Below are positions 44,859 through 52,961 of a stretch of 64,000 nucleotides of DNA, piece after piece. The notes under the pieces are model-generated. The model searched no databases, was not told the DNA's origin, and saw nothing but the letters and a program-made list of their open reading frames with translations. The stretch spans positions 2,418,001 through 2,482,000 of the forward strand of contig NC_013158.1 in assembly GCF_000023945.1 (NCBI RefSeq), written 5' to 3'. The position numbers and the translations under genes were made by a program. This DNA is from Halorhabdus utahensis DSM 12940. GTDB taxonomy: Archaea > Halobacteriota > Halobacteria > Halobacteriales > Haloarculaceae. Each line of letters begins with the position of its first letter. Within the stretch, counting starts at the first letter, position 1.

Positions 44859-46694
44859 ATGGTCAAACGAAGGACCGTATTGAAGGGGAGTATCGCGCTC
44901 GGCAGCCTGGGGCTTGCGACGTCCGTCCTGGGTCAGGAACATTCGCCGCTGGTTGTCCACGAATTCGACGGCGGGACCTATCCCGGCTCGAACGACCTGG
45001 GAAACTGGGCGGATGCGGGGAGTTTCGCCAACGGTAGCGGGGCAGGCGAAGTCGAAGACGGTGCGCTCCGGCTGGAGTACGACAATGCCGGGTGGTTCGG
45101 GAGCAACGTCTCCCAGTCGATCGACGACTATCAGTATCTCACGCTTCGAATCCGCGGGGACGACGGTGGTGAGGAGTCGGATTTCCGCCTCAAGATCGGC
45201 GGCGCCTCGGATCTGCTGGAAAACCTGACGGATGACTCGATCGGCACCGACTACTCGACCGTCTCGGTCGACCTCGAGTCGGTCGGTGCCGATCGCGAGA
45301 ACCCACAGGCAGTCAGGTTCAACTTCTGGCAGGGGGCCTCAGGGGCCGTCGAGATCGATCGGATCGCGGTTACGACCGACCCGGACGACGACGGTTCGGA
45401 GACACCGACCGAGACGCCCGAAGACACGCCGACTGAAACGCCCGAGGATACACCGACTGAGACGCCCGAAGACACGCCGACCGAGGAGCCTGACGATGAC
45501 GACGGGGAGCCGACCTGGGACGTGCCGTTCCCGGACCGGCCGCCGGAGCCTGATACGCTGCCGTCGGACATTACCGGCAGTACGACGGTCGCCGAACTGT
45601 ACGAGCACTTCGACGATCCGTACTACGTCCCGCGGGACTTCACGGACTACCTGCCCGGCGAGACGTCCTCGACGGGTCAGACTTGGACGGACGCCGAGAA
45701 GGCCGAGGAGTTCAATTACGACGTCGAGGCCGTCCAGAACAACATCAGCGACGGGTCGCTGACCCTCGACCAGCTCGGCACGCAGGCGTTGCCCTACGTC
45801 CAGCAACTCGCCGACAACGACTTCCCCGCCCACGCAACCGTGAAACTCCTCCCGCGGCTCGCGCTGTTGCCGGACGAGACCGAAGACCCCGGCACGCACG
45901 ACGACCCCGACAACGTCTGGGACGAGACCGCCGGCCCGACCCAAGCGACGAACGGTCCCGACCAGTTTATTCAGGACCGCTGGCCGACGGACGCCCGAAC
46001 GTACCAGCCTGACGAGGTCCGCGTGCGTGACCGCGTCCACGACCAGCCGGAGTACGACGACAGCCGCGAGTGGGGGAGTTCGGCGGACCTGCCCGAGGAC
46101 GTCGTCAATAACCCGGACAACCCCATCCACGAGATGGTGGCCGACAAGGTCGACCCGCGGACCGGCGAGTCGCTTGGCGGCGACGGCTTCACCGCCAACG
46201 CGCCGATGGAGGCGTCCGTCGAGATCCACGAGAACGGCGGCGGCTACTGGAACCAGTACCTCGTTCTGAAAAACACCAGCGAGGTGCCGTACTTCCAGGA
46301 CGGCATGGTCATCACGTGGCTCGGGCCGTCGGGCGACGCCGCGAACCTCGCGGACGGCCACTGGAACAACCCCCACCGCCCGAGTCAGTCGCTTGGCCAC
46401 CCCCAGCGCGACGTGATCGAAGTCAACCACCCCGACTACGAGGGCATGTCGGCCTACGCCGTCCGGTGTGCAAATCACGACGAGCCCTACCACATGCGGA
46501 CGATCTACCCGAACCAGCAGGTCGCCATGGAGATCGGGACGCCCGCGAACCCCGAGCAGTGGTCCTCGTCTTCGGCGCGCCAGGACCTGGTCGACACGAT
46601 GCTGGACTCGTTGCACGTCGAACTCGAGACCAACCTCAGCCGGAACGACCGGCTCATCGACGCCATCGACCTGAAATATCGGGTCCCGAACTGA
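44859..46694 (+). CDS. Tat-exported protein: N-terminal accessory module plus unassigned His-rich domain
   Basis: A 611-residue protein. The Tat motif KRRTVLK lies at the very N-terminus (R4-R5), unlike the long n-regions of its neighbours. The accessory module used at the C-termini of the cellulases is here N-terminal (~30-172, NDLGNWADAGSF ... RFNFWQGASGAVEIDRI). A repeat linker of TPTETPED units (~181-210) follows. The remaining ~390 residues match no family I know. They contain DGHWNNPHRPSQSLGHPQRD and a dense set of His/Cys (H501, H506, H514, H524, C537, H540, H545) between beta-rich stretches, which could bind metal. Position and module imply action on the same polymers. It could be an oxidoreductase, an esterase or a non-catalytic binding protein. 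Confidence 0.8.
   Translation: MVKRRTVLKGSIALGSLGLATSVLGQEHSPLVVHEFDGGTYPGSNDLGNWADAGSFANGSGAGEVEDGALRLEYDNAGWFGSNVSQSIDDYQYLTLRIRGDDGGEESDFRLKIGGASDLLENLTDDSIGTDYSTVSVDLESVGADRENPQAVRFNFWQGASGAVEIDRIAVTTDPDDDGSETPTETPEDTPTETPEDTPTETPEDTPTEEPDDDDGEPTWDVPFPDRPPEPDTLPSDITGSTTVAELYEHFDDPYYVPRDFTDYLPGETSSTGQTWTDAEKAEEFNYDVEAVQNNISDGSLTLDQLGTQALPYVQQLADNDFPAHATVKLLPRLALLPDETEDPGTHDDPDNVWDETAGPTQATNGPDQFIQDRWPTDARTYQPDEVRVRDRVHDQPEYDDSREWGSSADLPEDVVNNPDNPIHEMVADKVDPRTGESLGGDGFTANAPMEASVEIHENGGGYWNQYLVLKNTSEVPYFQDGMVITWLGPSGDAANLADGHWNNPHRPSQSLGHPQRDVIEVNHPDYEGMSAYAVRCANHDEPYHMRTIYPNQQVAMEIGTPANPEQWSSSSARQDLVDTMLDSLHVELETNLSRNDRLIDAIDLKYRVPN
45401..45490 (+). repeat. 24-bp tandem repeats encoding TPTETPED linker
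   Basis: About three and a half copies of a 24-bp unit encode TPTETPED between the accessory module and the unknown domain. The unit is similar in composition, but not identical, to the linker repeats of the GH12 gene. Confidence 0.85.
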
Positions 46695-46868
46695 TCGTCG
46701 ACGGGTCATACCGCGACCAGCTAACAGATTCCACTTTTCGCACAGTTTTCCTCCCCTGCCTCAGGGACGGCGGCATATTTGATATAGCCAATAATGATTT
46801 ATGCGTGTGGCGCGGGTCGGACGCTTCTCCGTGGTAACTGCTGCTCGACGGCAGCAATAGGCGAATTC
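46695..46868. other. Convergent intergenic region
   Basis: It separates the end of the hydrolase block from the convergent kinase gene. An AT-rich patch (about 46771-46804) and T-runs around 46733-46750 could terminate transcripts from either side. No ORF or RNA gene is supported. Confidence 0.35.
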
Positions 46869-47777
46869 TCAGGTTTCGTCCGAATCGATCGAGTCGAAGC
46901 GCCCTTCGGCGATGGCAGCGGCGACTGTCGTGTCCTCCACGTCCTCGATCGCGTGGGGGTATTTCCGGGTGAAGTACCCAAGAATATTCGTGACGTCGCG
47001 TTCGAGCAGCTCGCGGGCGTTTTCGTGCTCTGTCGGGACGGCCTGTGGCCAATCGAAGACGGTGACGCCGCTCTCCCCGACGAAAATATTGTATTCACTC
47101 ATGTCGGCGTGGACGTACCCCGCCTCGTAGGCGTTCTGGACTTCGTCGAGAATCAGATCCAGGACCGGCCGGACTTGCTGGTCTTCGAGTTTCGTCCGTG
47201 AGAGTTCGACGCCGTCCATGCGCTCCATCACGATCGCGTGACGGTTGTGATCGACCGGTCTCGGCACGCTCACCCCGGGGTATAGCTCTTCGAGCGCGGT
47301 ATACTCGCGCTCGGCGGCCTTCCGGGCGGTGTACAGCCAGGAGACGTGCTCGCGATCGGCGGTGTACTCGCGTTCGCGCATCACTTCCCGGAAGTTCGTA
47401 TAGCCCTCGCGGTGATACTTCAACGCCAGGGGCTTGTAGGATTGGACCTCGTAGACGTCACTTTCCTTGCCCACACCAAGACTCGAACCGACTCCCTGGA
47501 TCGACTCGCGCTCGGCGAAGGTGTGCAACGCGAGTGCGTCATAGCCCTCGAACGTCAGTGAAAATCCCTGGTACTGGATCGTCTTGCGCTCGATTAACCC
47601 CCGGTCCTCACACCGGTCGAGTCGGTAATCGACGTCCTCGACGGTCATTCTCGCGAATTCGGGTATCTTTTCTCGGGAAACCCACTCCGAGAACCGCATT
47701 CCCTGCTCGATCCCCGAGAGAAGATGAAAGTCCTCCGGCTCGAGCTCGGCTATCACCGGGGCGACGTTCGAGACCAT
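46869..47777 (-). CDS. rio2: RIO-type protein kinase, Rio2 class
   Basis: A 302-residue atypical kinase with an N-terminal winged helix (~1-90), the mark of Rio2, followed by the RIO kinase core. The nucleotide loop reads GVGKESDVYEV (~100-110), the catalytic Asp225 lies in YVHADMSEYNIF, and the metal-binding Asp in VFDWPQA. In archaea and eukaryotes Rio2 acts in late 40S/30S subunit maturation. ATG at 47775-47777 is chosen; the longer in-frame extension would cross the divergent promoter, where an AT-rich ATTTAATTTC lies on the minus strand near 47833-47842. Confidence 0.92.
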   Translation of the reverse strand: MVSNVAPVIAELEPEDFHLLSGIEQGMRFSEWVSREKIPEFARMTVEDVDYRLDRCEDRGLIERKTIQYQGFSLTFEGYDALALHTFAERESIQGVGSSLGVGKESDVYEVQSYKPLALKYHREGYTNFREVMREREYTADREHVSWLYTARKAAEREYTALEELYPGVSVPRPVDHNRHAIVMERMDGVELSRTKLEDQQVRPVLDLILDEVQNAYEAGYVHADMSEYNIFVGESGVTVFDWPQAVPTEHENARELLERDVTNILGYFTRKYPHAIEDVEDTTVAAAIAEGRFDSIDSDET

Positions 47778-47933
47778 TAGAGTCCGGTAGGGGTTTGTCC
47801 GGCAAAAGCCCGACGTGTCGTTGCGTTCCCCCGAAATTAAATCCCATTTCGCTATACGAAGTCCAGTTAGCGCGGCAACCGCCGGAATGTCACCGTCGAA
47901 GCGCCTATGTCCAGCAGGGCCGAGGGTCGAGAT

Positions 47934-48764
47934 ATGCAAATCGGCGCTCACACCTCTATCGCTGGCGGCGTCTCCAACGCCGTCGAGGAACAGCTCGAAT
48001 ACGACGGCAACTGCGGACAGATCTTCTCACACTCACCGCAGGTCTGGCAGGAGCCGTCGATCGAAGACAGCGAGGCCGAGGCGTTCCGACAACACTCAGC
48101 CGAGGCCGATGTCGGACCGTGGGTGATCCACGCGTCCTATCTGGTCAACCTCTGTACGCCAAAAGACGACCTTCGCGAGAAGTCGATCGCCAGCCTCCAG
48201 GACGAGGTCGACGCCGCGGCGACACTCGACATCGAGTACGTCAACGTCCATCTCGGTGCCCACACGGGCGCGGGCGTCGAGCAGGGACTGGCGAACGCCG
48301 CCAGCGCACTCGACGAACTCGACGTTCCCGAGGACGTGACTGTCCTCGTCGAATCGGACGCCGGCAGCGGGACCAAACTCGGCGGCGACTTCGAGCACCT
48401 CGCGACGGTTCTGGAGGCGAGCGAGCAGGACCTCGGCGTCTGTCTCGACACGGCCCACCTCTTCGCCGCCGGGTACGACCTTTCGACGCCCGATGCCGTC
48501 GCGGAGACCGTCGCCGACTTCGACGAGAAGGTGGGTCTTGACACGCTCGAATGTCTCCACCTCAACGACTCCAAGCACGCCTGCGGGACGAACAAGGACG
48601 AACACGCCCACCTCGGCGAGGGCGAGATCGGCGAGGCGGGCATCGCAGCCGTCGTCAACCACGACGCGTTGCGGGAGTTGCCGTTCGTCCTGGAGACGCC
48701 GACCGAGGACGGCCGGGGCTTCGCCTGGAACGTCGAACGCGCACGCGAGCTTCGCGAGGCCTGA
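47934..48764 (+). CDS. nfo: Endonuclease IV (AP endonuclease)
   Basis: A 276-residue TIM-barrel nuclease that cuts at abasic sites in base-excision repair. The start [20 protein letters not shown] is typical of the family. Zinc ligands are recognisable in order: His in VIHASYLVN, His in [10 protein letters not shown], Glu in [10 protein letters not shown], Asp and His in [15 protein letters not shown], then [21 protein letters not shown]. An in-frame ATG at 47907 adds nine residues and is less likely. It is divergent from rio2 and followed after 48 bp by a methyltransferase gene, with a CTTTTTGA T-run between them. Confidence 0.93.
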   Translation: MQIGAHTSIAGGVSNAVEEQLEYDGNCGQIFSHSPQVWQEPSIEDSEAEAFRQHSAEADVGPWVIHASYLVNLCTPKDDLREKSIASLQDEVDAAATLDIEYVNVHLGAHTGAGVEQGLANAASALDELDVPEDVTVLVESDAGSGTKLGGDFEHLATVLEASEQDLGVCLDTAHLFAAGYDLSTPDAVAETVADFDEKVGLDTLECLHLNDSKHACGTNKDEHAHLGEGEIGEAGIAAVVNHDALRELPFVLETPTEDGRGFAWNVERARELREA

Positions 48765-48812
48765 CACGGGACGTTTCGAGCACCTTTTTGACGCCCGTGG
48801 GATATCACCGGT

Positions 48813-49601
48813 ATGCGCCGGTTCGACGCCGAGTACCTCACGCACACCCGCCGCGGCATGTGGGCGGACTCGCGTGAAGCGCTTTCCACCCTGGATCTGT
48901 CAACCCGCGAGCGGGTGCTGGACGTGGGCAGCGGCACTGGCGCGCTCACCAGGGTTCTCCGCGAGGAAACGCCGGGCGATGTCGTCGGCGTCGATGCGGA
49001 TCCGCAACTCCTCGACCACGTGGAGGGACCGGCAGTCGTCGGTGACGCGTTCGGACTCCCCTTTCCCGACGACACCTTCGATCTGGTGGTCTGTCAGGCA
49101 CTCCTGATCAATCTCCCCGAACCAGTCGACGCCGTTCGGGAGTTCGCTCGTGTCTCCCGGGACGGCGTTGCGGTGATCGAACCGGACAACGAGAGCGTGA
49201 CGGTCGAGTCGACCGTCGACGGCGAATCGGCGCTCGCCGGCGAGGCTCGCGAGCACTACCTCGCCGGCGTCGACACCGACGTCACGCTCGGCTCGGACGT
49301 GGCGTCCGTGCTCGCGGAAGCCGGCCTGGCGTCGGTCGAGATCACCCGCTACGATCACGCCCGGACGATAGCGCCCCCGTACGGCGAGGCCGATGTCGAA
49401 TCTGCCCGTCGAAAAGCCAGCGGTTCGGGGATCGCCACGGACCGAGAGACGTTGCTCGACGGCGGGCTCTCGACGGAAGCGTACGACCGTCTCCGACAGC
49501 GGTGGCGCCAGATGGGCCGGGACGTCATCGAACAGATGGCTGATCGGACCTACGAGCGGACGGAGACCGTCCCCTTCTACGTCGCGGTGGGTCAGATCTG
49601 A
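48813..49601 (+). CDS. Class I SAM-dependent methyltransferase
   Basis: A 262-residue soluble methyltransferase. The SAM-binding motif I is VLDVGSGTGALTRVL (~36-50), and the acidic residue at the end of strand 2 lies in VVGVDADPQLL. GDAFGLPFPDDTFDLVVCQA covers motifs II and III. The fold is complete and the length normal for ubiquinone/menaquinone- or arsenite-type methyltransferases, but the substrate cannot be read from the sequence. The 48-bp gap after nfo contains a possible terminator T-run, so it may be transcribed separately. Confidence 0.85.
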   Translation: MRRFDAEYLTHTRRGMWADSREALSTLDLSTRERVLDVGSGTGALTRVLREETPGDVVGVDADPQLLDHVEGPAVVGDAFGLPFPDDTFDLVVCQALLINLPEPVDAVREFARVSRDGVAVIEPDNESVTVESTVDGESALAGEAREHYLAGVDTDVTLGSDVASVLAEAGLASVEITRYDHARTIAPPYGEADVESARRKASGSGIATDRETLLDGGLSTEAYDRLRQRWRQMGRDVIEQMADRTYERTETVPFYVAVGQI

Positions 49602-49622
49602 GTGGGAGACGCCGACAGTCCA

Positions 49623-50276
49623 TCAGACCACGTCGCCACGGACGCTGATCCCGTCCTGGCGTTCCCGGTACGTTTCGACGGCGTCAGCGGCCTCCTCGGC
49701 GACCGACGGTTCGGCCCCGAGCATTTCGAGTGCGCCCGAAAGCGGCGGGAAGACATACTCACCATCCCGGAGTTTGGTGAACGCGTCACCGGACCGTTCG
49801 CCGTCGATCCACAGGCAGACCCCTCGGGGATCGAGGATGTTTTCGTAGGACTCCCGAGCGAGTGCGCCCTCCAGCCGCTGGGTGACGTTGTCCTCGAAGG
49901 AGGCGTTACAGACTTCGAGGTGGATCGGCTCGCGCTCCTCGAACAGGTGCGCCCCGAGACACTTCTCCGGGGCGACGTGGCCGCTGGGGTTTGCCCGCAC
50001 GGCCTCCGGGTGTTCGCTCGCCCACTCGGCCCGGACCGTCTCGCCGATCCCGTCGACGCCCAAGCGGTCGTTCAATTCGGCCGCACGGTCGTCGGCCTGG
50101 CCGAAAAGCAGGTCCTTCGTGAGATAGACGTCGAGGCGCTCGACCGGATCGACGCCGAGCGCGAGATCGCCGTACACCCAGACTTCCGTGACCGGGACTG
50201 GCATCGTCTCGTCTTCGATCGTCTCAAGCAGCGCTTCGAGACGATCGACCGCGGCGTCACGGTCGAGTTCACTCAT
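49623..50276 (-). CDS. Conserved haloarchaeal protein (DUF7095-like)
   Basis: A 217-residue acidic protein without membrane segments. It begins MSELDRDAAVDRLEALLETI, then VTEVWVYGDLALGVDPVERLDVYLTKDLLFG, and ends with a segment on gene-specific thresholds (VFPPLSGALEMLGAEPSVAE). I recall it as a haloarchaea-specific family (probably DUF7095) with no assigned function. The pattern around YGDLALGVDPVERLDVYLT loosely recalls nucleotidyltransferase-like motifs, but I would not assign activity. It converges with the methyltransferase gene and is divergent from ncsA. Confidence 0.6.
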   Translation of the reverse strand: MSELDRDAAVDRLEALLETIEDETMPVPVTEVWVYGDLALGVDPVERLDVYLTKDLLFGQADDRAAELNDRLGVDGIGETVRAEWASEHPEAVRANPSGHVAPEKCLGAHLFEEREPIHLEVCNASFEDNVTQRLEGALARESYENILDPRGVCLWIDGERSGDAFTKLRDGEYVFPPLSGALEMLGAEPSVAEEAADAVETYRERQDGISVRGDVV

Positions 50277-50382
50277 CGGGAGTCGTTGGAACGCGCCGGG
50301 CAAAACGCTTGCTTGCACGGCAAGATGTGGGCTGGTCCCCCTGTCAGGAACGAAATCCCTACCCGCATCCAGGGGGTATCGC

Positions 50383-51348
50383 ATGTCGATGGACTGCGAC
50401 AGGTGTGGCGAGGACGCTGTCATGCACGCGGCCTACTCGGGGGCCCACCTCTGTGAGACGCACTTTCGCCGCTCGGTCGAGAAACGGCTTCGCCGGCGGA
50501 TCCGTGAGGACGGCCTCGTCCCTCGAGATGCGACGCCCGAGGATCCGGTGACGTGGCTGATCGGCCTTTCCGGCGGGAAAGACAGCGTCGTGCTCACCCA
50601 ACTCCTGGCCGAAACCTTTGCCGAGGACCCCCGTATCGAACTCGTTGCCCTTTCTATCCACGAAGGAATCGAAGGGTATCGTGACGAGAGCCTCGACGCC
50701 GCCGAGGCCCTCACCGACGACCTCGACCTCCGCCACGAGACCGTCAGCTACGCCGAGGCGTTCGGCGTCCGGATGGACGATGTCGTCGAGGACGACCCGG
50801 AGAACATGGCGGCCTGTGCCTATTGTGGCGTGTTCCGCCGGGACCTTCTCTCGCGGTACGCCGACGAGTACGACGCCGACCTCCTGTTGACCGGCCACAA
50901 CCTCGACGACGAGGCCGAGACGGCGCTGATGAACTTCTTCGAGGGTGACGTCGACCAGATGGCCAAGCACTTCGACGCCAGCCTCGGACCCATGCCCGAG
51001 CGCTCGCTGACCGACAAGCACGTCCCGCGTGCCAAGCCGCTGCGGGACGTTCCGGAGAAGGAGGTCGCGCTGTACGCCCGCCTGGCCGACCTGCCCGCGC
51101 ACATCACCGAATGTCCACACGCATCGGAATCGTTCCGCGGTGAGATCCAGGAACTGCTGTACTCGATGGAGGACGCCCATCCCGGGACGCGCCACTCGAT
51201 TATGGCTGGCTACGAGCAGTTGGCACGGTATGCAGCAAAACGGGCCGACGCTGACGATGGCGCCTACGACGCGTGTGACACCTGCGGTGCGCCGACGACC
51301 GGCGGTCGCTGCCGGAAGTGCCAGTTACTGAGTGCTCTTGGGGCCTGA
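50383..51348 (+). CDS. ncsA: tRNA 2-thiolation enzyme, NcsA/TtuA family
   Basis: A 321-residue PP-loop sulfurtransferase. The N-terminal zinc finger (CDRCGEDAVMHAAYSGAHLC) is followed by the ATP pyrophosphatase loop LIGLSGGKDSVVL and a catalytic Cys region AACAYCGVFRRDLL. LLTGHNLDDEAETALMNFF comes next, and a second zinc finger (CDTCGAPTTGGRCRKC) closes the protein. In haloarchaea this enzyme, working with ubiquitin-like SAMP2, thiolates wobble uridines. The start is ATG 50383, with ATG 50389 also possible. It is convergent with ftsZ2, the same synteny as in Haloferax. Confidence 0.88.
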   Translation: MSMDCDRCGEDAVMHAAYSGAHLCETHFRRSVEKRLRRRIREDGLVPRDATPEDPVTWLIGLSGGKDSVVLTQLLAETFAEDPRIELVALSIHEGIEGYRDESLDAAEALTDDLDLRHETVSYAEAFGVRMDDVVEDDPENMAACAYCGVFRRDLLSRYADEYDADLLLTGHNLDDEAETALMNFFEGDVDQMAKHFDASLGPMPERSLTDKHVPRAKPLRDVPEKEVALYARLADLPAHITECPHASESFRGEIQELLYSMEDAHPGTRHSIMAGYEQLARYAAKRADADDGAYDACDTCGAPTTGGRCRKCQLLSALGA

Positions 51349-51372
51349 GAGAACCGCAGAAGCCGCTCGGAC

Positions 51373-52575
51373 TCACTCAGTCCGGATGACGTCGAGTCCG
51401 TTGTTCTTCTCGACTTCGTTGCGGCCGCCGTCAGTTTCGCCGAAACTGCGCTGTCCGCCGCCGATGTCAGTGTCCACGTTCGCGCTCGCGTCGAAGGTCT
51501 CCTCGCCTATGTCTTCGCCGTCGATCGCGGCGCGGGACTTGTTGGCCTGTTTTTGCGTCGTCGGGCCCAGCACCTGTGCGGACTGGACGCCGGTCATAAT
51601 TGCCATGACCCGCACTTTGCCTTTGTAGTCGTCCTCGATGCGGGCTCCCCAGATGACGTTCGCGTTGGCCTCCAGGCGATCCGTGATGTTGCTCGCGATC
51701 CCCTCTGCCTCGTCGAGGGTGAGATCCGGTCCCCCGGTGATGTGGACCAGTCCGCCGCTCGCTCCGCGGTAGTCGACATCGAGCAGTGGGTGGTTCATCG
51801 CGTCGCTGACCACCTCCTGGGTCTTGTTCTTGTCCTGGGTCTCGCCGACGAGCATCACCGCGACGCCACCCTGGTTCATGATCGCGGACATGTCCGCGTA
51901 GTCCAGGTTGATCAGGCTGGGCTGGGTGATGGTCTCGGAGATGCCCTTGACCGTCTCGGCGATGATCTGGTCCATCACCGAGAAGGCCTTACCGATCGGG
52001 AGGTTCGGGACGTAATCCAGCAGCCGGTTGTTGTCCAGGACGATGATCGAGTCGGCCTCGTTGCGGAGGTTCTCGAGACCCTCCTCGGCCTTGACCGTCC
52101 GTGCGCGCTCGACGTTGAACGGCGTCGAGACCATGCCGACGACGATCGCGCCCTGCTCCTTGGCGATCTTCGAGACGACGGGGGCCGCGCCGGTGCCGGT
52201 CCCGCCACCCATGCCCGCCGTGACGAACACGAGATCGGCGTCACCCAGCACTTCCTTGATCGTGCCCTGGGCCATCTCCGTGGCGCGCTCGCCCATCGAG
52301 GGGTCGCCGCCGGCCCCGAGCCCGTTGGTCAGGGATTTGCCGACGAGGATCTTCGTGTCGGCCTCGATCATCTTGAGGTGCTGTTTGTCGGTGTTCAGCG
52401 CGATCGTGTCCGCGCCGTCGACGCCGATGTTGTACAGTCGATTGACGGTGTTGTTGCCCGCACCGCCACAGCCGACGATCACGATCCGCGGATCGCCGAA
52501 CTCGTCACCCTCGGCGTCCATCTCGCGCTGTTCTTCCTCCTCGTGTTTCAGGGCGGAGTTGACGATGTCCTGCAT
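51373..52575 (-). CDS. ftsZ2: Cell-division GTPase FtsZ2
   Basis: A 400-residue tubulin/FtsZ homologue. It has [16 protein letters not shown] at the N-terminal nucleotide site, the tubulin signature [14 protein letters not shown], and the synergy-loop catalytic Asp in [17 protein letters not shown]. The N-terminal [20 protein letters not shown] and the C-terminal tail NGLDVIRTE match haloarchaeal FtsZ2, which drives constriction. It lies three bases downstream of cdrS on the same strand, so the two form an operon. The end is 24 bp from convergent ncsA. Confidence 0.96.
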   Translation of the reverse strand: MQDIVNSALKHEEEEQREMDAEGDEFGDPRIVIVGCGGAGNNTVNRLYNIGVDGADTIALNTDKQHLKMIEADTKILVGKSLTNGLGAGGDPSMGERATEMAQGTIKEVLGDADLVFVTAGMGGGTGTGAAPVVSKIAKEQGAIVVGMVSTPFNVERARTVKAEEGLENLRNEADSIIVLDNNRLLDYVPNLPIGKAFSVMDQIIAETVKGISETITQPSLINLDYADMSAIMNQGGVAVMLVGETQDKNKTQEVVSDAMNHPLLDVDYRGASGGLVHITGGPDLTLDEAEGIASNITDRLEANANVIWGARIEDDYKGKVRVMAIMTGVQSAQVLGPTTQKQANKSRAAIDGEDIGEETFDASANVDTDIGGGQRSFGETDGGRNEVEKNNGLDVIRTE

Positions 52576-52578
52576 CGT

Positions 52579-52767
52579 CTACACCTTCGCCCACGTCCGG
52601 CGCTTGCGCTTCTCGGACGGACGTTCTTTTGCCGTGTCTTGCTCGGCGAGCATATCTCGAACGGCCGACCGGATCGCCTCACTCCGGTTGGGGTACTCCC
52701 CCGTCTCGACCATTCGTTCGACCTCCTCGATCTGTTGCTTCGGAATCCGTAGTGTCACACGCTCCAT
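52579..52767 (-). CDS. cdrS: Ribbon-helix-helix regulator CdrS
   Basis: A 62-residue CopG-type DNA-binding protein. The strand [20 protein letters not shown] and the helix-helix segment [16 protein letters not shown] are followed by a basic tail ([11 protein letters not shown]). In Haloferax and Halobacterium the equivalent small protein, encoded directly upstream of ftsZ2, is a regulator of cell division and of its own operon. The start is fixed by ATG 52765-52767. Its upstream region contains several palindromic GTAAGAC elements that could be its sites. Confidence 0.93.
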   Translation of the reverse strand: MERVTLRIPKQQIEEVERMVETGEYPNRSEAIRSAVRDMLAEQDTAKERPSEKRKRRTWAKV

Positions 52768-52787
52768 ATGTTATCGTTCCCCTTTGG

Positions 52788-52941
52788 GTAAGACGAGGGT
52801 CCAGCACGATTGCCTGTCTTACACCGTCGAACCGCCACACGGCGGCCGGTGGCACCGGGCGCGCCACGGTGTAAGACGACTCGTCTTACGCATACCGTAC
52901 CACAGACTGAATCATTATAAAAGTTTCCCCAAGTGTAAGAC
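52788..52941 (-). promoter_or_regulatory. cdrS-ftsZ2 promoter with palindromic GTAAGAC operator array
   Basis: Five copies of GTAAGAC or its complement lie here: 52788-52794, 52816-52822 (reverse), 52871-52877, 52883-52889 (reverse) and 52935-52941. Copies three and four form the perfect 19-bp palindrome GTAAGACGA-C-TCGTCTTAC (52871-52889). Copies two and three also sit in a longer inverted repeat, GTCTTACACCGT (52816-52827) and ACGGTGTAAGAC (52866-52877). A leftward TATA box (CTTTTATAATG on the minus strand, about 52914-52924) lies between elements, so the palindrome falls near the start of transcription. An RHH repressor array is the natural reading; this is inferred. Confidence 0.65.
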
Positions 52942-52961
52942 ACTCGGGCGTAAACGCGCGA

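Noticed and set aside
12763..46694. Cellulosome (dockerin/cohesin) interpretation of the shared modules
   Set aside because: Neither module has the paired calcium-binding loops of dockerins, and no scaffoldin-like protein with repeated cohesins is present. The DGDGD linkers are spacers, not dockerin repeats.
44859..46694. Lytic polysaccharide monooxygenase as identity of the unknown protein
   Set aside because: LPMOs need His as the mature N-terminal residue next to the catalytic fold. Here the accessory module occupies the N-terminus and the His cluster is ~500 residues downstream.
12763..46694. Insertion sequences or an integrase that could have carried the hydrolase block
   Set aside because: I found no transposase, integrase, terminal inverted repeats or target duplications at either edge; spread is more likely by homologous recombination and duplication.
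46771..46810. AT-rich patch after the hydrolase block as a promoter for a small RNA
   Set aside because: There is no clear TATA/BRE pair with a following structured or conserved element; a terminator or simple spacer is sufficient.
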